DNA from: an uncultured Bacteroidota bacterium
GTDB lineage: Bacteria; Bacteroidota; Bacteroidia; Flavobacteriales; Flavobacteriaceae
NCBI GenBank assembly: GCA_902512065.1
Contig: CABXHU010000009.1
Span: 1-51,417 of the forward strand
DNA length: 51,417 nt
Reading direction: 5' to 3'
Shown: positions 19,085 to 27,876 of the stretch, piece by piece
How positions within the stretch are numbered: the first letter of the stretch is position 1
Layout of the letters: each line of letters starts with the position of its first letter
Made by a program: the position numbers and the translations under genes
Notes under the pieces: model-generated
Database searches by the model: none
Seen by the model: the letters and a program-made list of their open reading frames with translations, nothing else
What the model was told of the DNA's origin: nothing

Positions 19085-19876
19085 ATGTCTTTGATGAACA
19101 TTAAAGGAGCAATTTTATTTTTCTTGATAATTAGTTTTAATCTGATTAATTCTCAAGAACATCAACCATTTAAATCTGGAGAATGGTTAAAATACAAAAT
19201 ATCATATAGCGGTTGGCTAAAGGCTGGAGAAGCTACAATTCAGCTTAATAAAGACACATTAGACAACAAGGAATTATTTCATGCAGTTGCTATTGGCCGA
19301 ACAATTGGTCCAATAAACTGGTTTTTTAAAGTTAATGATAGATATGAGAGTTATTTTGATATAGAAGATACTCGTCCTTATAAATTTATTAGAAAAATCA
19401 GTGAAGGAGGATACATAAAAAATCTATTAATTTATTTTGACCATGAACTTAAGAAAGCAAGAATTAATAATAAGAAAACCAATAAAATTCAAGAGGCTAA
19501 TATTAAATTTAATTCACATGATTTGATTTCGATTATATATCATTTAAGAAAAAATTTTGATTTAAAGAATCTTGACAAGAATAATGAGATTACAATAAAT
19601 ACTTTTTTTGACAATCAAAACAATGAAATGAAGATGAAGTATTTGTTAACTGAAATCATTAATACTAAATTTGGTAAAATAAAATGTTTAAAAATAAAAC
19701 CTTATGTTAGTTCTGGTAGAATATTTAAAGAAAAAGAAAGTTTAACAATATGGGTAACGGCTGATAAAAACAGAATCCCAGTTAAAATTAAAGCAGATTT
19801 AGCAGTTGGGTCAATTAGAGTTGATTTGCAGTCATTTAAAAGTTTAAATAATTCATTTGAAATTCAATTTTTATGA
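19085..19876 (+). CDS. DUF3108 family secreted protein
   Basis: This protein of about 263 residues has a signal peptide (MNIKGAILFFLIISFNLINSQ) and a DUF3108 domain, opening FKSGEWLKYKISYSGWLKAGEATI. The family is predicted to be beta-rich and periplasmic, with no proven function. The start is uncertain. A TTG at 19070 is in frame but overlaps a TATTTTTG that matches the -7 promoter box, so one of the ATGs at 19085 or 19094 is more likely. The stop overlaps the start of the next gene by 4 bases (ATGA at 19873), indicating translational coupling with the M23 peptidase and pointing to a joint envelope role. Confidence 0.82.
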   Translation: MSLMNIKGAILFFLIISFNLINSQEHQPFKSGEWLKYKISYSGWLKAGEATIQLNKDTLDNKELFHAVAIGRTIGPINWFFKVNDRYESYFDIEDTRPYKFIRKISEGGYIKNLLIYFDHELKKARINNKKTNKIQEANIKFNSHDLISIIYHLRKNFDLKNLDKNNEITINTFFDNQNNEMKMKYLLTEIINTKFGKIKCLKIKPYVSSGRIFKEKESLTIWVTADKNRIPVKIKADLAVGSIRVDLQSFKSLNNSFEIQFL

Positions 19877-21084
19877 TAATTAGACCTTATATTTTAAAAT
19901 ATTTACTATTATTTATTTTAATTCAATCATGTGTTTTTGATACTACAGAAAAAATAAAACCAAAAATTGAATTTGGATTTCAAATAGATAATTATACGGT
20001 TTCCCGTGATACAATAAGGTCTGGAGATAGTTTTGGTGAGATATTAATTAATAAAAAATTGTCTTATCCTCAGATATATAAAATAGTTCAAACTATAAAA
20101 GATTCATTTGATATTCGATGGCTAACTGCAGGCAAGCCATATACTATTTTATCTACTAAAGATTCCTTAGAACAACCACTATATTTTATTTATCAGCCAA
20201 ATAAGTTAAATTATGTAGTTATAGATTTTGCCAATTTTGATTCAATAGTTGCTTATAATAAGAAAAAGCCTTTTAAAATTGTAAGGAAAACAACCTCTGG
20301 AAGTATAAATAGTAGTTTGTCTGAAACAATGGATCAACAGGGATTACCCTGGGAATTAATTAATCAGCTTTCTGATATTTATGCATGGACAATTGATTTT
20401 TCTAGATTACAACAGGGAGATAGATTTAAAATTATATATAATGAAAGATATATTGAAGACACATTACTAGTAGGCATTAAAAGTATTGATGCAGCGTATT
20501 TTGCACATAATAATGAAGAAATATATGCATTTCATTTTATTACAGATTCACTTAAAGAAACTCCAGAATTTTATGATGATAATGGGAATAGCTTACAAAG
20601 AACTTTTTTAAGATCTCCCCTTAGATTTAGTAATATTTCTTCACGATATAATTTAAAAAGAAGGATAGCATATTATGGTAATAAAGTTAGGCCTCATAAG
20701 GGAACAGATTTTGCAGCCCCAGCCGGGACTCCAATAATGGCTACTGCAGATGGTAGAGTAGTAAAATCTTCTTATACTAGAGGGAATGGGTATTATGTAA
20801 AAATTCAACATAGTAATAAATACTCAACACAATATCTACATATGCAGAAAAATGGAAGAATAAAGAAAGGGACTTATGTAAAACAAGGGGATGTAATTGG
20901 CAGAGTTGGTATGACAGGAAATACTTCAGGGCCACATGTATGTTATAGATTTTGGAGAAATAATAAGCAGGTAGATCCATTTAAACAAAAACTACCACCT
21001 GGAAAACCAGTTTCTAACAATTTAAAATCTAATTTTGATCATTATATCTTACCTTTGAAAGCTAAATTGAATAACATAAAATGA
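19873..21084 (+). CDS. M23-family (LytM-like) peptidoglycan peptidase, lipoprotein
   Basis: This 403-residue predicted lipoprotein has the lipobox LIQSC with Cys20. The middle region resembles the LysM/OapA-like linker seen in M23 peptidases (GDSFGEILINKK and DIYAWTIDFSRLQQGDRFKI). The C-terminal M23 domain (about 268-370) carries HKGTDFAAPAGT with zinc ligands His275 and Asp279. The usual HxH motif is H355-V-C357 (GPHVCYRFW), so the third zinc ligand would be a cysteine. From memory this variant is frequent in flavobacterial relatives. Family members cut peptidoglycan cross-bridges. It is translationally coupled to DUF3108 upstream and to the cupin gene downstream. Confidence 0.9.
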   Translation: MIIRPYILKYLLLFILIQSCVFDTTEKIKPKIEFGFQIDNYTVSRDTIRSGDSFGEILINKKLSYPQIYKIVQTIKDSFDIRWLTAGKPYTILSTKDSLEQPLYFIYQPNKLNYVVIDFANFDSIVAYNKKKPFKIVRKTTSGSINSSLSETMDQQGLPWELINQLSDIYAWTIDFSRLQQGDRFKIIYNERYIEDTLLVGIKSIDAAYFAHNNEEIYAFHFITDSLKETPEFYDDNGNSLQRTFLRSPLRFSNISSRYNLKRRIAYYGNKVRPHKGTDFAAPAGTPIMATADGRVVKSSYTRGNGYYVKIQHSNKYSTQYLHMQKNGRIKKGTYVKQGDVIGRVGMTGNTSGPHVCYRFWRNNKQVDPFKQKLPPGKPVSNNLKSNFDHYILPLKAKLNNIK

Positions 21085-21428
21085 AAGTAAACACGAAAAA
21101 TATTGGAGGAGAAATTACTAAGGAAAATGACACTTATGTTTTAGAAGACAATAATTTACTTGAACATATGACTTTGTCAAAAACTACTCTAAAACCTAAC
21201 CAATCTACTAGAGGCCACTTACATGATGACCTTGAAGAAGTTTATTTTTTCACTAAAGGAGATGGTATAATGGTTTTGGGAGAGGAAGAGTTTTCAGTAA
21301 AAGCAGATGATGTAGTATTAATACCTCAAGGGAAATTTCATAGAGTAATCAATAATAAGAATGAGCCTATGGAATTTGTATGCGTTTTTGAAAAATATGA
21401 TAGACAGAGTGATATAGCAAAATATTGA
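21081..21428 (+). CDS. Small cupin-domain protein
   Basis: This 115-residue single-domain cupin has motif 1 as RGHLHDDLEEVYFFTKGDGIM (His66, His68, Glu72 or Glu73 region) and motif 2 as LIPQGKFHRVIN. Together they give the usual His/His/Glu/His metal site. No signal peptide is present, so it is cytosolic. Such small cupins bind a metal and a sugar or small acid as isomerases, dioxygenases or sensors; the exact role cannot be told. Its ATG overlaps the TGA of the peptidase gene (ATGA), so its translation is coupled to the M23 gene, an unusual partner for a soluble cupin. Confidence 0.85.
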   Translation: MKVNTKNIGGEITKENDTYVLEDNNLLEHMTLSKTTLKPNQSTRGHLHDDLEEVYFFTKGDGIMVLGEEEFSVKADDVVLIPQGKFHRVINNKNEPMEFVCVFEKYDRQSDIAKY

Positions 21429-21546
21429 TCTAACTTATATATTTTCCATGTCAAAAACTTAATATTATCATATATAGTTTTTAAAACCCTACTATTTAAC
21501 CAAAATTTGTTAATAATTGTATTTATAATTAATTAACCTATCAATA

Positions 21547-21576
21547 TTGGTATTTAATTAATAATACCTATTTTTG
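21547..21576 (+). promoter_or_regulatory. Strong Bacteroidota-type promoter of the receptor gene at 21607
   Basis: A TTG at 21547-21549 is followed after exactly 19 bases by TATTTTTG at 21569-21576. This is a full match to the Bacteroidota sigma-factor pattern TTG-N19-TAnnTTTG. Transcription would begin around 21582, giving a leader of about 25 bases before the ATG at 21607. The rest of the 178-base gap (21429-21606) is AT-rich and shows no hairpin terminator for the cupin run. Confidence 0.65.
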
Positions 21577-21606
21577 CACTATAAATAACTAAACTAAAAA
21601 TAAATT

Positions 21607-24090
21607 ATGAAAAAAATTACTCAAAATTTATTAGTTGCCTTAGTTTTTCTTTTTTCTTTGGCAATTGTATCTCAAGAAGATGATAATGATTCATTAGATC
21701 TTCAAGAATTAGAGGAGGTTGTTTTAATTGGAGGTGGGGTTATTGACCTTGCTGAAGACAGAAACACTCCTGTAGCTACTTCTACAATTAAAGGTAGCGA
21801 AATTCAGAAAAAGATAGGTACGCAAGATATCACAATGACTCTTGTTAATACTCCTTCTGTATATGTTGCAGGTCAAGGAGGTGGTTTTGGTGACACAAGA
21901 ATTGCAGTTCGTGGATTTGAACAAGACAACACAGCTTACATGCTTAACGGTCAACCGATCAATGGTATGGAAGATGGTAAAATGTATTGGTCAAACTGGT
22001 CTGGAATGAATGATGTTGCTAGTGTAGTTCAAATTCAAAGAGGATTAGGAGCTTCTAAATTAGCTATTTCTTCTGTTGGAGGTACTGTTAACTTTGTTAT
22101 GAAGTCAACAGACAAGAGAGAAGGAGGATTTGCTTATGCAGGTTTTGGTAATGATAATTATCTAAAAGCTACATACTCTTATGATACCGGAAAAAAAGGT
22201 AAATGGGCTACTAGTTTCTTAATGAGTCACTGGCAAGGTGATGGTTATAATGAAGGAACAATGGGTCAAGGACAAACGTATTTTCTATCTGTTGGATATG
22301 ATGTTAATGATAAGCACAGTTTAAATTTTCTAATGACTGGTGCTCCACAATGGCATGACCAAAACTTTGGAAAAAGTCTTGATAGCTATTTAGAGTATGG
22401 TAGAAAATATAACAATAACTGGGGTATGTATGGAGATACATATATGACTGAAAGAAGAAACTTTTATCACAAGCCAGTATTTAACTTAAACTGGGATTGG
22501 GATATTGATGATTCTTCAAGTTTATCTACAGTATTATATGCTTCTACAGGTAATGGTGGAGGTACTGGAGGTAGAGGTCAAAGAATTAGAAATGATCGTG
22601 GTAATATAGATTATGATGCAATTTATGGTTATAATTTATCTACATCTGGTGCTGGAGGAAACTATGCTGCAGAAGGTGGATATATTACAAGAGCATCAAT
22701 GAATATGCACAACTGGTTTGGAATGGTAATGAAGTATGAAAAGACATTAAGTGATAATCTTACATTAAATGTTGGAGCTGATTTGAGAACATACTATGGA
22801 GAACACTTTAGAATTGTAGAGAATTTCCATGGATTACAAACTTGGCAGGAGAATATTAGATTAAGAGATCAAAATAATAATCATCAAACTTATGGTTCTT
22901 ATGGAACATATAAGAATGTTATTACAGCAAGAGATATGGCTGCTAATCCTTGGTACGCTACTTTTGCTAAATTTGATCAATCTGAAAAAATTGCCTATAG
23001 TAATGATGAAAGAATTTCATATGCTGGAGTTTTTACTCAGTTAGAATATACTTCTGATAATTTCTCAACATTCTTTCAAGGAGCAGTTTCTAGTCAATCA
23101 CATCAGAGATTTGATCATTATCAATATGCTGATCAGACATTAATTGATGGAACTTCATCTCAATCTACTGGAACAGCTCTTCCAGGTGGAATTACTGACG
23201 GTGTTGATTCAGAAAAAGTAGATAACATTGGATACAATGCGAAAGCAGGTGCTGGATGGGATCTTGGTACTGATGGGAAAGTGTTTGTAAATGCTGGGTA
23301 TTATTCTCGTCAGCCATATCATGATAACATTTACTTGAATTATACCAATCAAGTTAACCCATTAACTTCTAATGAGACAGTAATTGGTCTTGAGGCGGGT
23401 TATAGTTATTCAAGTCCAAATTTCTCTACTAATGTTAATTTGTACAGAACATCATGGGCAGACAGAGTAGTTACTTCATTTAATGTTCAAAATGATGTTG
23501 TTACATTTACAACAAATGAAGGTGTAGAGCAATTACATCAAGGGATTGAAGTAGACTTTACAGCTAAGCCTCAACCTGACATGCCATATACACTTAAAGG
23601 ATTTGTTTCTGTAGGTGATTGGGTTTATGTAGGTGAAGCTCTTAGCAGAGTTACTGATGAAGATCAAAACGTGATCAGTACTTCTAGCAGTGATGTAGAT
23701 GGAGGAAAAGTAGGTGATGCTGCTCAGTTTACAGCTGGTTTAGGTATTGATGTTAAGTTAGCTGAAAGATTCTCTTGGGATTCAGATATAAGATTCTATG
23801 ACAATCTTTATGCTGATGTAGGAGCTGTAAAGGAAAACCTAAAGGTTCCTAGCTATCATGTAGTTGATATGGGTATGTCATATAAGATGTATGTAGGTGA
23901 AGATGGTCATTCATTAAATGTTAGACTAAATGTTAATAATGTTATGGATAATGTTTATATAAATGAATTAAGAACTAATATCGCTGCTGGTGATGGAAAT
24001 GGAGTTTTATATGATGGAATTGATACGGCAAACCAAGGATATTTTGGAATGGGTAGAACATGGAATGTTGGTTTAAGATACAGGTTCTAA
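21607..24090 (+). CDS. TonB-dependent receptor (first of a related pair)
   Basis: This 827-residue outer-membrane receptor has a signal peptide ending near SLAIVSQ. It has no carboxypeptidase-like domain: a short acidic stretch (EDDNDSLDLQELEEVVLIGG) leads straight to the plug (about 50-170: TPSVYVAGQGGGFGDTRIAV, MLNGQPINGMED, SNWSGMNDVASVVQIQRGLG, SVGGTVNFVMKS). The barrel ends in WNVGLRYRF. The SNWSGMNDV segment (129-137) recurs as SNWGGLNDV in the receptor at 25299, so the two belong to one subfamily. Codons here look more biased than in neighbours (GGT, GCT, GGA rich), which together with a textbook promoter suggests high expression. It is followed by a strong terminator. The substrate is unknown. 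Confidence 0.9.
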   Translation: MKKITQNLLVALVFLFSLAIVSQEDDNDSLDLQELEEVVLIGGGVIDLAEDRNTPVATSTIKGSEIQKKIGTQDITMTLVNTPSVYVAGQGGGFGDTRIAVRGFEQDNTAYMLNGQPINGMEDGKMYWSNWSGMNDVASVVQIQRGLGASKLAISSVGGTVNFVMKSTDKREGGFAYAGFGNDNYLKATYSYDTGKKGKWATSFLMSHWQGDGYNEGTMGQGQTYFLSVGYDVNDKHSLNFLMTGAPQWHDQNFGKSLDSYLEYGRKYNNNWGMYGDTYMTERRNFYHKPVFNLNWDWDIDDSSSLSTVLYASTGNGGGTGGRGQRIRNDRGNIDYDAIYGYNLSTSGAGGNYAAEGGYITRASMNMHNWFGMVMKYEKTLSDNLTLNVGADLRTYYGEHFRIVENFHGLQTWQENIRLRDQNNNHQTYGSYGTYKNVITARDMAANPWYATFAKFDQSEKIAYSNDERISYAGVFTQLEYTSDNFSTFFQGAVSSQSHQRFDHYQYADQTLIDGTSSQSTGTALPGGITDGVDSEKVDNIGYNAKAGAGWDLGTDGKVFVNAGYYSRQPYHDNIYLNYTNQVNPLTSNETVIGLEAGYSYSSPNFSTNVNLYRTSWADRVVTSFNVQNDVVTFTTNEGVEQLHQGIEVDFTAKPQPDMPYTLKGFVSVGDWVYVGEALSRVTDEDQNVISTSSSDVDGGKVGDAAQFTAGLGIDVKLAERFSWDSDIRFYDNLYADVGAVKENLKVPSYHVVDMGMSYKMYVGEDGHSLNVRLNVNNVMDNVYINELRTNIAAGDGNGVLYDGIDTANQGYFGMGRTWNVGLRYRF

Positions 24091-24108
24091 TACCTTAATC
24101 ATGTATAT

Positions 24109-24144
24109 AAAAAAAAAGCCCACTTTTTAAAGTGGGCTTTTTTT
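24109..24144. terminator. Bidirectional rho-independent terminator between convergent genes
   Basis: An 8-bp GC-containing stem, GCCCACTT (24118-24125) with AAGTGGGC (24130-24137), has a 4-base loop. It is flanked by a run of A on the left and a run of T on the right, so it can end transcription from the receptor gene on the plus strand and from the nuclease gene on the minus strand. Confidence 0.9.
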
Positions 24145-24151
24145 ATTGATA

Positions 24152-25201
24152 TTAATTAATTTCTTTTATTAAATAAATATAGGAAGGCAAATGATCACTA
24201 TATCCGCCAGTAAAACTTCCCCATGAAAAACTTCTAAATGGATAGCCCTTATATCTTCCGGATTTATTAATTAGGTATGACTTATTAAATACTCCAGCCT
24301 TATAAAATTGATAACTGTCATATTTTTTATTTAATAGGGGCTCAGTTACTAATATTTGATCAAACAATTGCCATACATCTCTGTATGCATTTGATCCAAT
24401 CCCTTGATCAGAAAGAATTGATTCCATTGGATTATAGATTCCGTTTACTTTAACATCTTTAATATTTTTTTTAGCATTTAAAACCTTTTTCATACTATCA
24501 TCGTGTGGGTCATCATTAAAATCTCCCATAGTAATTATCTTTGCATTTTGATATTTGTTTTGCAAGGAATCAATAATCATTTTGTTTAGTTCTGCTGCTG
24601 CAATTCTTCCAGCTCTACTTCTTTCTTCACCTCCAGACCTGGAAGGCCAATGATTGACAATTAGATGAATTAGTTCATCATCAAGTACTCCACTTACTAC
24701 TAGCTGATCTCTCGTATAATTTCTTTTTGAAGTTTTGTTATCATATATTATTAATTCATGTGATTTCGTAGAATTTAATTTAAATACTTTTTTATTATAA
24801 ATAAGGCCTACATCAATTCCTCTTTCATCGGGGGAGTCATAATGTACTATTTCATAATCTTTATTTACTAAATGCTTGTTCTTTAACAGGTCTTCAATTA
24901 CATTCTTATTTTCTACCTCGCATAGACCAACTATTGATGGCAATTTACCTGTTAAATCAGACCCAATATCAGCAATAACACTTGCCATATTATCCACCTT
25001 CTTTTTATATATTTCAGATCTATTAAATTTTATCTCCATCATTGGGCTTGCTTCGTCATTTTTATTTACATCATTTATAGTATCAAAAAGATTTTCAACA
25101 TTATAAAATGCAATAGTGTGTATTTTAAAATTTCTTTTTTCTTGAGCAAGTATATTTAATGATATAGTTACTAATAGAATGGTTAATATGTAATTTTTCA
25201 T
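24152..25201 (-). CDS. Secreted endonuclease/exonuclease/phosphatase-family enzyme
   Basis: This 349-residue protein has a signal peptide (MKNYILTILLVTISLNILAQ) and a complete DNase I-like EEP domain. Catalytic and metal-binding positions are all visible: Asn34 in FYNVENLFD, Glu95 in GLCEVEN, His184 in VNHWPSRSGG, Asp227 and Asn229 in GDFND, and Asp336-His337 in SDHLPS. The enzyme should therefore be active on a phosphodiester or phosphomonoester outside the cytoplasm; DNA, RNA or a phospholipid headgroup cannot be told apart. The ATG at 25201 was chosen because it begins the signal peptide; an in-frame ATG 51 bases upstream adds a polar tail. It is divergent from the receptor at 25299 (97-base gap) and convergent with the one at 21607. 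Confidence 0.92.
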   Translation of the reverse strand: MKNYILTILLVTISLNILAQEKRNFKIHTIAFYNVENLFDTINDVNKNDEASPMMEIKFNRSEIYKKKVDNMASVIADIGSDLTGKLPSIVGLCEVENKNVIEDLLKNKHLVNKDYEIVHYDSPDERGIDVGLIYNKKVFKLNSTKSHELIIYDNKTSKRNYTRDQLVVSGVLDDELIHLIVNHWPSRSGGEERSRAGRIAAAELNKMIIDSLQNKYQNAKIITMGDFNDDPHDDSMKKVLNAKKNIKDVKVNGIYNPMESILSDQGIGSNAYRDVWQLFDQILVTEPLLNKKYDSYQFYKAGVFNKSYLINKSGRYKGYPFRSFSWGSFTGGYSDHLPSYIYLIKEIN

Positions 25202-25298
25202 TTTATGTTTAAAAATTTTGTAATATGAATTAATTTGTATTAAATAAAGCATTAAATTTAGGCATAAAATTAATAGCTGATAAATAAAAATTTATATA

Positions 25299-27866
25299 AT
25301 GAACAAATACTTGATTATTTGCCTTTCTTTTTTTCTTTATTCAATTAATTCGTATGCTCAATCGGATCTTGTTATTGAAATAGCTGTTGATTCCACAGCT
25401 GCTGATAATTCAGACAACTTTATTGAGGATTTATTTAGTATTTCTTTAAGTGATGATGAATTAAACGACGATACTTCAGCATCAGATAATATTTCAGGAT
25501 TATTAAATTCTTCAATGGATGTTTTTTATAGAACAGCAGCTTATGAGTTTAGCTCTTCATTTTTTAAGGTAAGAGGATTAGATTCAGAGAACGCAAATGT
25601 TTTAATTAATGGAATTAATATGAATAAAATGTATAACGGGAGGCCGCAGTGGAGTAATTGGGGAGGATTAAATGATGTTTTAAGAAATCAAGAATTATCT
25701 AATGGCATACCTCCTTCTGTATATAATTTTGGAGGAATTTTGGGATCCAGTAATATAAATATTAGAGCATCAGAATATTCTCAAGGAGGAAGAATTACAT
25801 ATTCATCCTCTAATAGAAGCTATACAAATAGATTGATGGCAACCTATTCATCTGGATTAGATGATAAAGGCTGGGCTTATTCTATTTCAATGGGTAGAAG
25901 ATGGGGAAATGAAGGATATCAAGATGCATCATTTTATGATTCAAATTCATTGTTTGTTTCGGTTGAAAAAATATTAAATGACAAGCATAGTTTTAATCTT
26001 GCAGCGATTTATGCTCCTAATAGAAGAGGTAAATCATCCCCAAACACTCAAGAAGTATATGATTTACAGGATACAAAATATAATGAATATTGGGGATGGC
26101 ATGATGGAAAAAAAAGAAATTCACGTGTAAAAAGAGTTGTAGAGCCTGTTGTTATTTTAAATCATTATTGGACAATTGACAGTAAATCATCATTGCAAAC
26201 CAATCTTGGATTTCAATTTGGCGAATTAGGAAATAGTCGTTTAGACTATGGCGGAGGAGCTAACCCATCTCCGGCATATTATCAAGGATTACCAAGTTAT
26301 TTTTTAGCTGATAATGACGGGCCTGATTATGCAGGAGCGTATTTGGCACAAGAAAATTTTGTTAATAATGGTCAAATAAATTGGAATAGAATATATGATG
26401 CGAATATTACAAATAATATTGCTAATGTAAATGCTGCTTATGTGCTTTATGAGGACAGAAGTGATGATACACAGCTAACAATTAGTTCTATATACAAAAA
26501 TGATTTTAATGATAATATCTCCTTTAGTTCATCGCTAAATTATAGGAATTTAGTTTCAGACAATTTTGCAGAGGTTACAGATATGCTTGGCAGTCATACA
26601 GGATATTTAAATGTAGACTCATTTGATAATCTTCAATATGACTTGCAAAATCCAAACCTAGTCGTTTCAAATGGAGACACATTTAAGTACAATTATACTA
26701 TTCATGCTAATGAATTAACAGCTTATAGCAAGTTGTTATTTAAATATGACAAATTAGATTTTTTTGTGGCAGGAAGTTATACTAACATGGAATATCAAAG
26801 AGAAGGATTATATGACAATGAAGCAAATACAGGTAATTCACTTGGAATGGGTGATAAAATAAGCTTTACGGGATATGGATTAAAAGCAGGAATAACATAT
26901 AAATTGTCAGGAAAACACATTTTTGATTTTAACTCAGCTTATCTTCAAAAAGCACCATCTATTAGAAATACTTTTACTAACTCTAGAGCCAATCATAATG
27001 TAGTTGGAAGTGATGCTAATGGATTAATAAATAATAATCCAATAAGTGAAGAAAAGATAATGGCATTTGATGCAAATTATATTTTTAGATCTTCAGTAAT
27101 TAATGGTAGATTGACAGGGTTTTATACAACCATAAAAGACGCAAATGAAATATCATTTTATTATGCTGATGGAGTAATTGGATTTCAAGACACAAGAGAA
27201 TTTATACAAGAAATACTTCAAGGAATAGATAAAAAATATTTTGGACTTGAATTAGGAATAGAAGCTCAAATTATCTCTAGTGTTAAGTTAAAAGGAGCTG
27301 CTTCAATAGGTCAGTATACATATGACAATAATCCATATCTATATTTAGGAGCTGATAATTATACTGTTCCTGTTGGTAATTCAAACTTGGAGAATTATAA
27401 ATTAGCTGGAGGACCTCAAAGAGCATATTCAGTTGGCTTTGAATATAGAGATCCTAACTACTGGTGGATGGGATTAACAACAAATTTTTTCACAAACACA
27501 TATGTGGATATAAGTCCACTTACAAGGAGTCAAAATTTTTATTTAGCTCAAGACGGACTTCCTTTTACAGAGTATAACACAAATATTGCCAGAGATTTAC
27601 TAAGACAAGAAAAATTTGATGACTACATGGTTGTTAATCTTATTGGGGGTAAATCATGGAAAATTGAAGATTACTATATTGGATTTTTTGCAAGCATTAA
27701 TAATCTTTTAAACCAGGAATATAAAACTGGTGGATTTGAACAAGGTAGAAATGCAAACTACCATGAACTATTAGACGATGTTAATAATCCTAAACGTGTT
27801 TTTGGGCCTAAATACTGGTATGGTAGAGGGACGAACTATTTTTTAAACTTATATTTTAGATTTTAA
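25299..27866 (+). CDS. TonB-dependent receptor (second of the pair)
   Basis: This 855-residue outer-membrane receptor has a signal peptide (MNKYLIICLSFFLYSINSYAQ) and no carboxypeptidase-like domain. A degenerate plug (about 60-170) contains FFKVRGLDSENANVLINGIN, SNWGGLNDVLRNQELSNG and GGILGSSNINIRAS. The barrel ends in NYFLNLYFRF. It resembles the receptor at 21607 in plug motifs and in the DKHSFNL barrel segment, but is diverged. The DUF5689 surface lipoprotein follows 10 bases after its stop, the same two-gene logic as SusC with SusD, although no SusD homologue exists here. The substrate is probably a product of the neighbouring secreted nuclease (inference). Confidence 0.9.
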   Translation: MNKYLIICLSFFLYSINSYAQSDLVIEIAVDSTAADNSDNFIEDLFSISLSDDELNDDTSASDNISGLLNSSMDVFYRTAAYEFSSSFFKVRGLDSENANVLINGINMNKMYNGRPQWSNWGGLNDVLRNQELSNGIPPSVYNFGGILGSSNINIRASEYSQGGRITYSSSNRSYTNRLMATYSSGLDDKGWAYSISMGRRWGNEGYQDASFYDSNSLFVSVEKILNDKHSFNLAAIYAPNRRGKSSPNTQEVYDLQDTKYNEYWGWHDGKKRNSRVKRVVEPVVILNHYWTIDSKSSLQTNLGFQFGELGNSRLDYGGGANPSPAYYQGLPSYFLADNDGPDYAGAYLAQENFVNNGQINWNRIYDANITNNIANVNAAYVLYEDRSDDTQLTISSIYKNDFNDNISFSSSLNYRNLVSDNFAEVTDMLGSHTGYLNVDSFDNLQYDLQNPNLVVSNGDTFKYNYTIHANELTAYSKLLFKYDKLDFFVAGSYTNMEYQREGLYDNEANTGNSLGMGDKISFTGYGLKAGITYKLSGKHIFDFNSAYLQKAPSIRNTFTNSRANHNVVGSDANGLINNNPISEEKIMAFDANYIFRSSVINGRLTGFYTTIKDANEISFYYADGVIGFQDTREFIQEILQGIDKKYFGLELGIEAQIISSVKLKGAASIGQYTYDNNPYLYLGADNYTVPVGNSNLENYKLAGGPQRAYSVGFEYRDPNYWWMGLTTNFFTNTYVDISPLTRSQNFYLAQDGLPFTEYNTNIARDLLRQEKFDDYMVVNLIGGKSWKIEDYYIGFFASINNLLNQEYKTGGFEQGRNANYHELLDDVNNPKRVFGPKYWYGRGTNYFLNLYFRF

Positions 27867-27876
27867 ACTATACATT

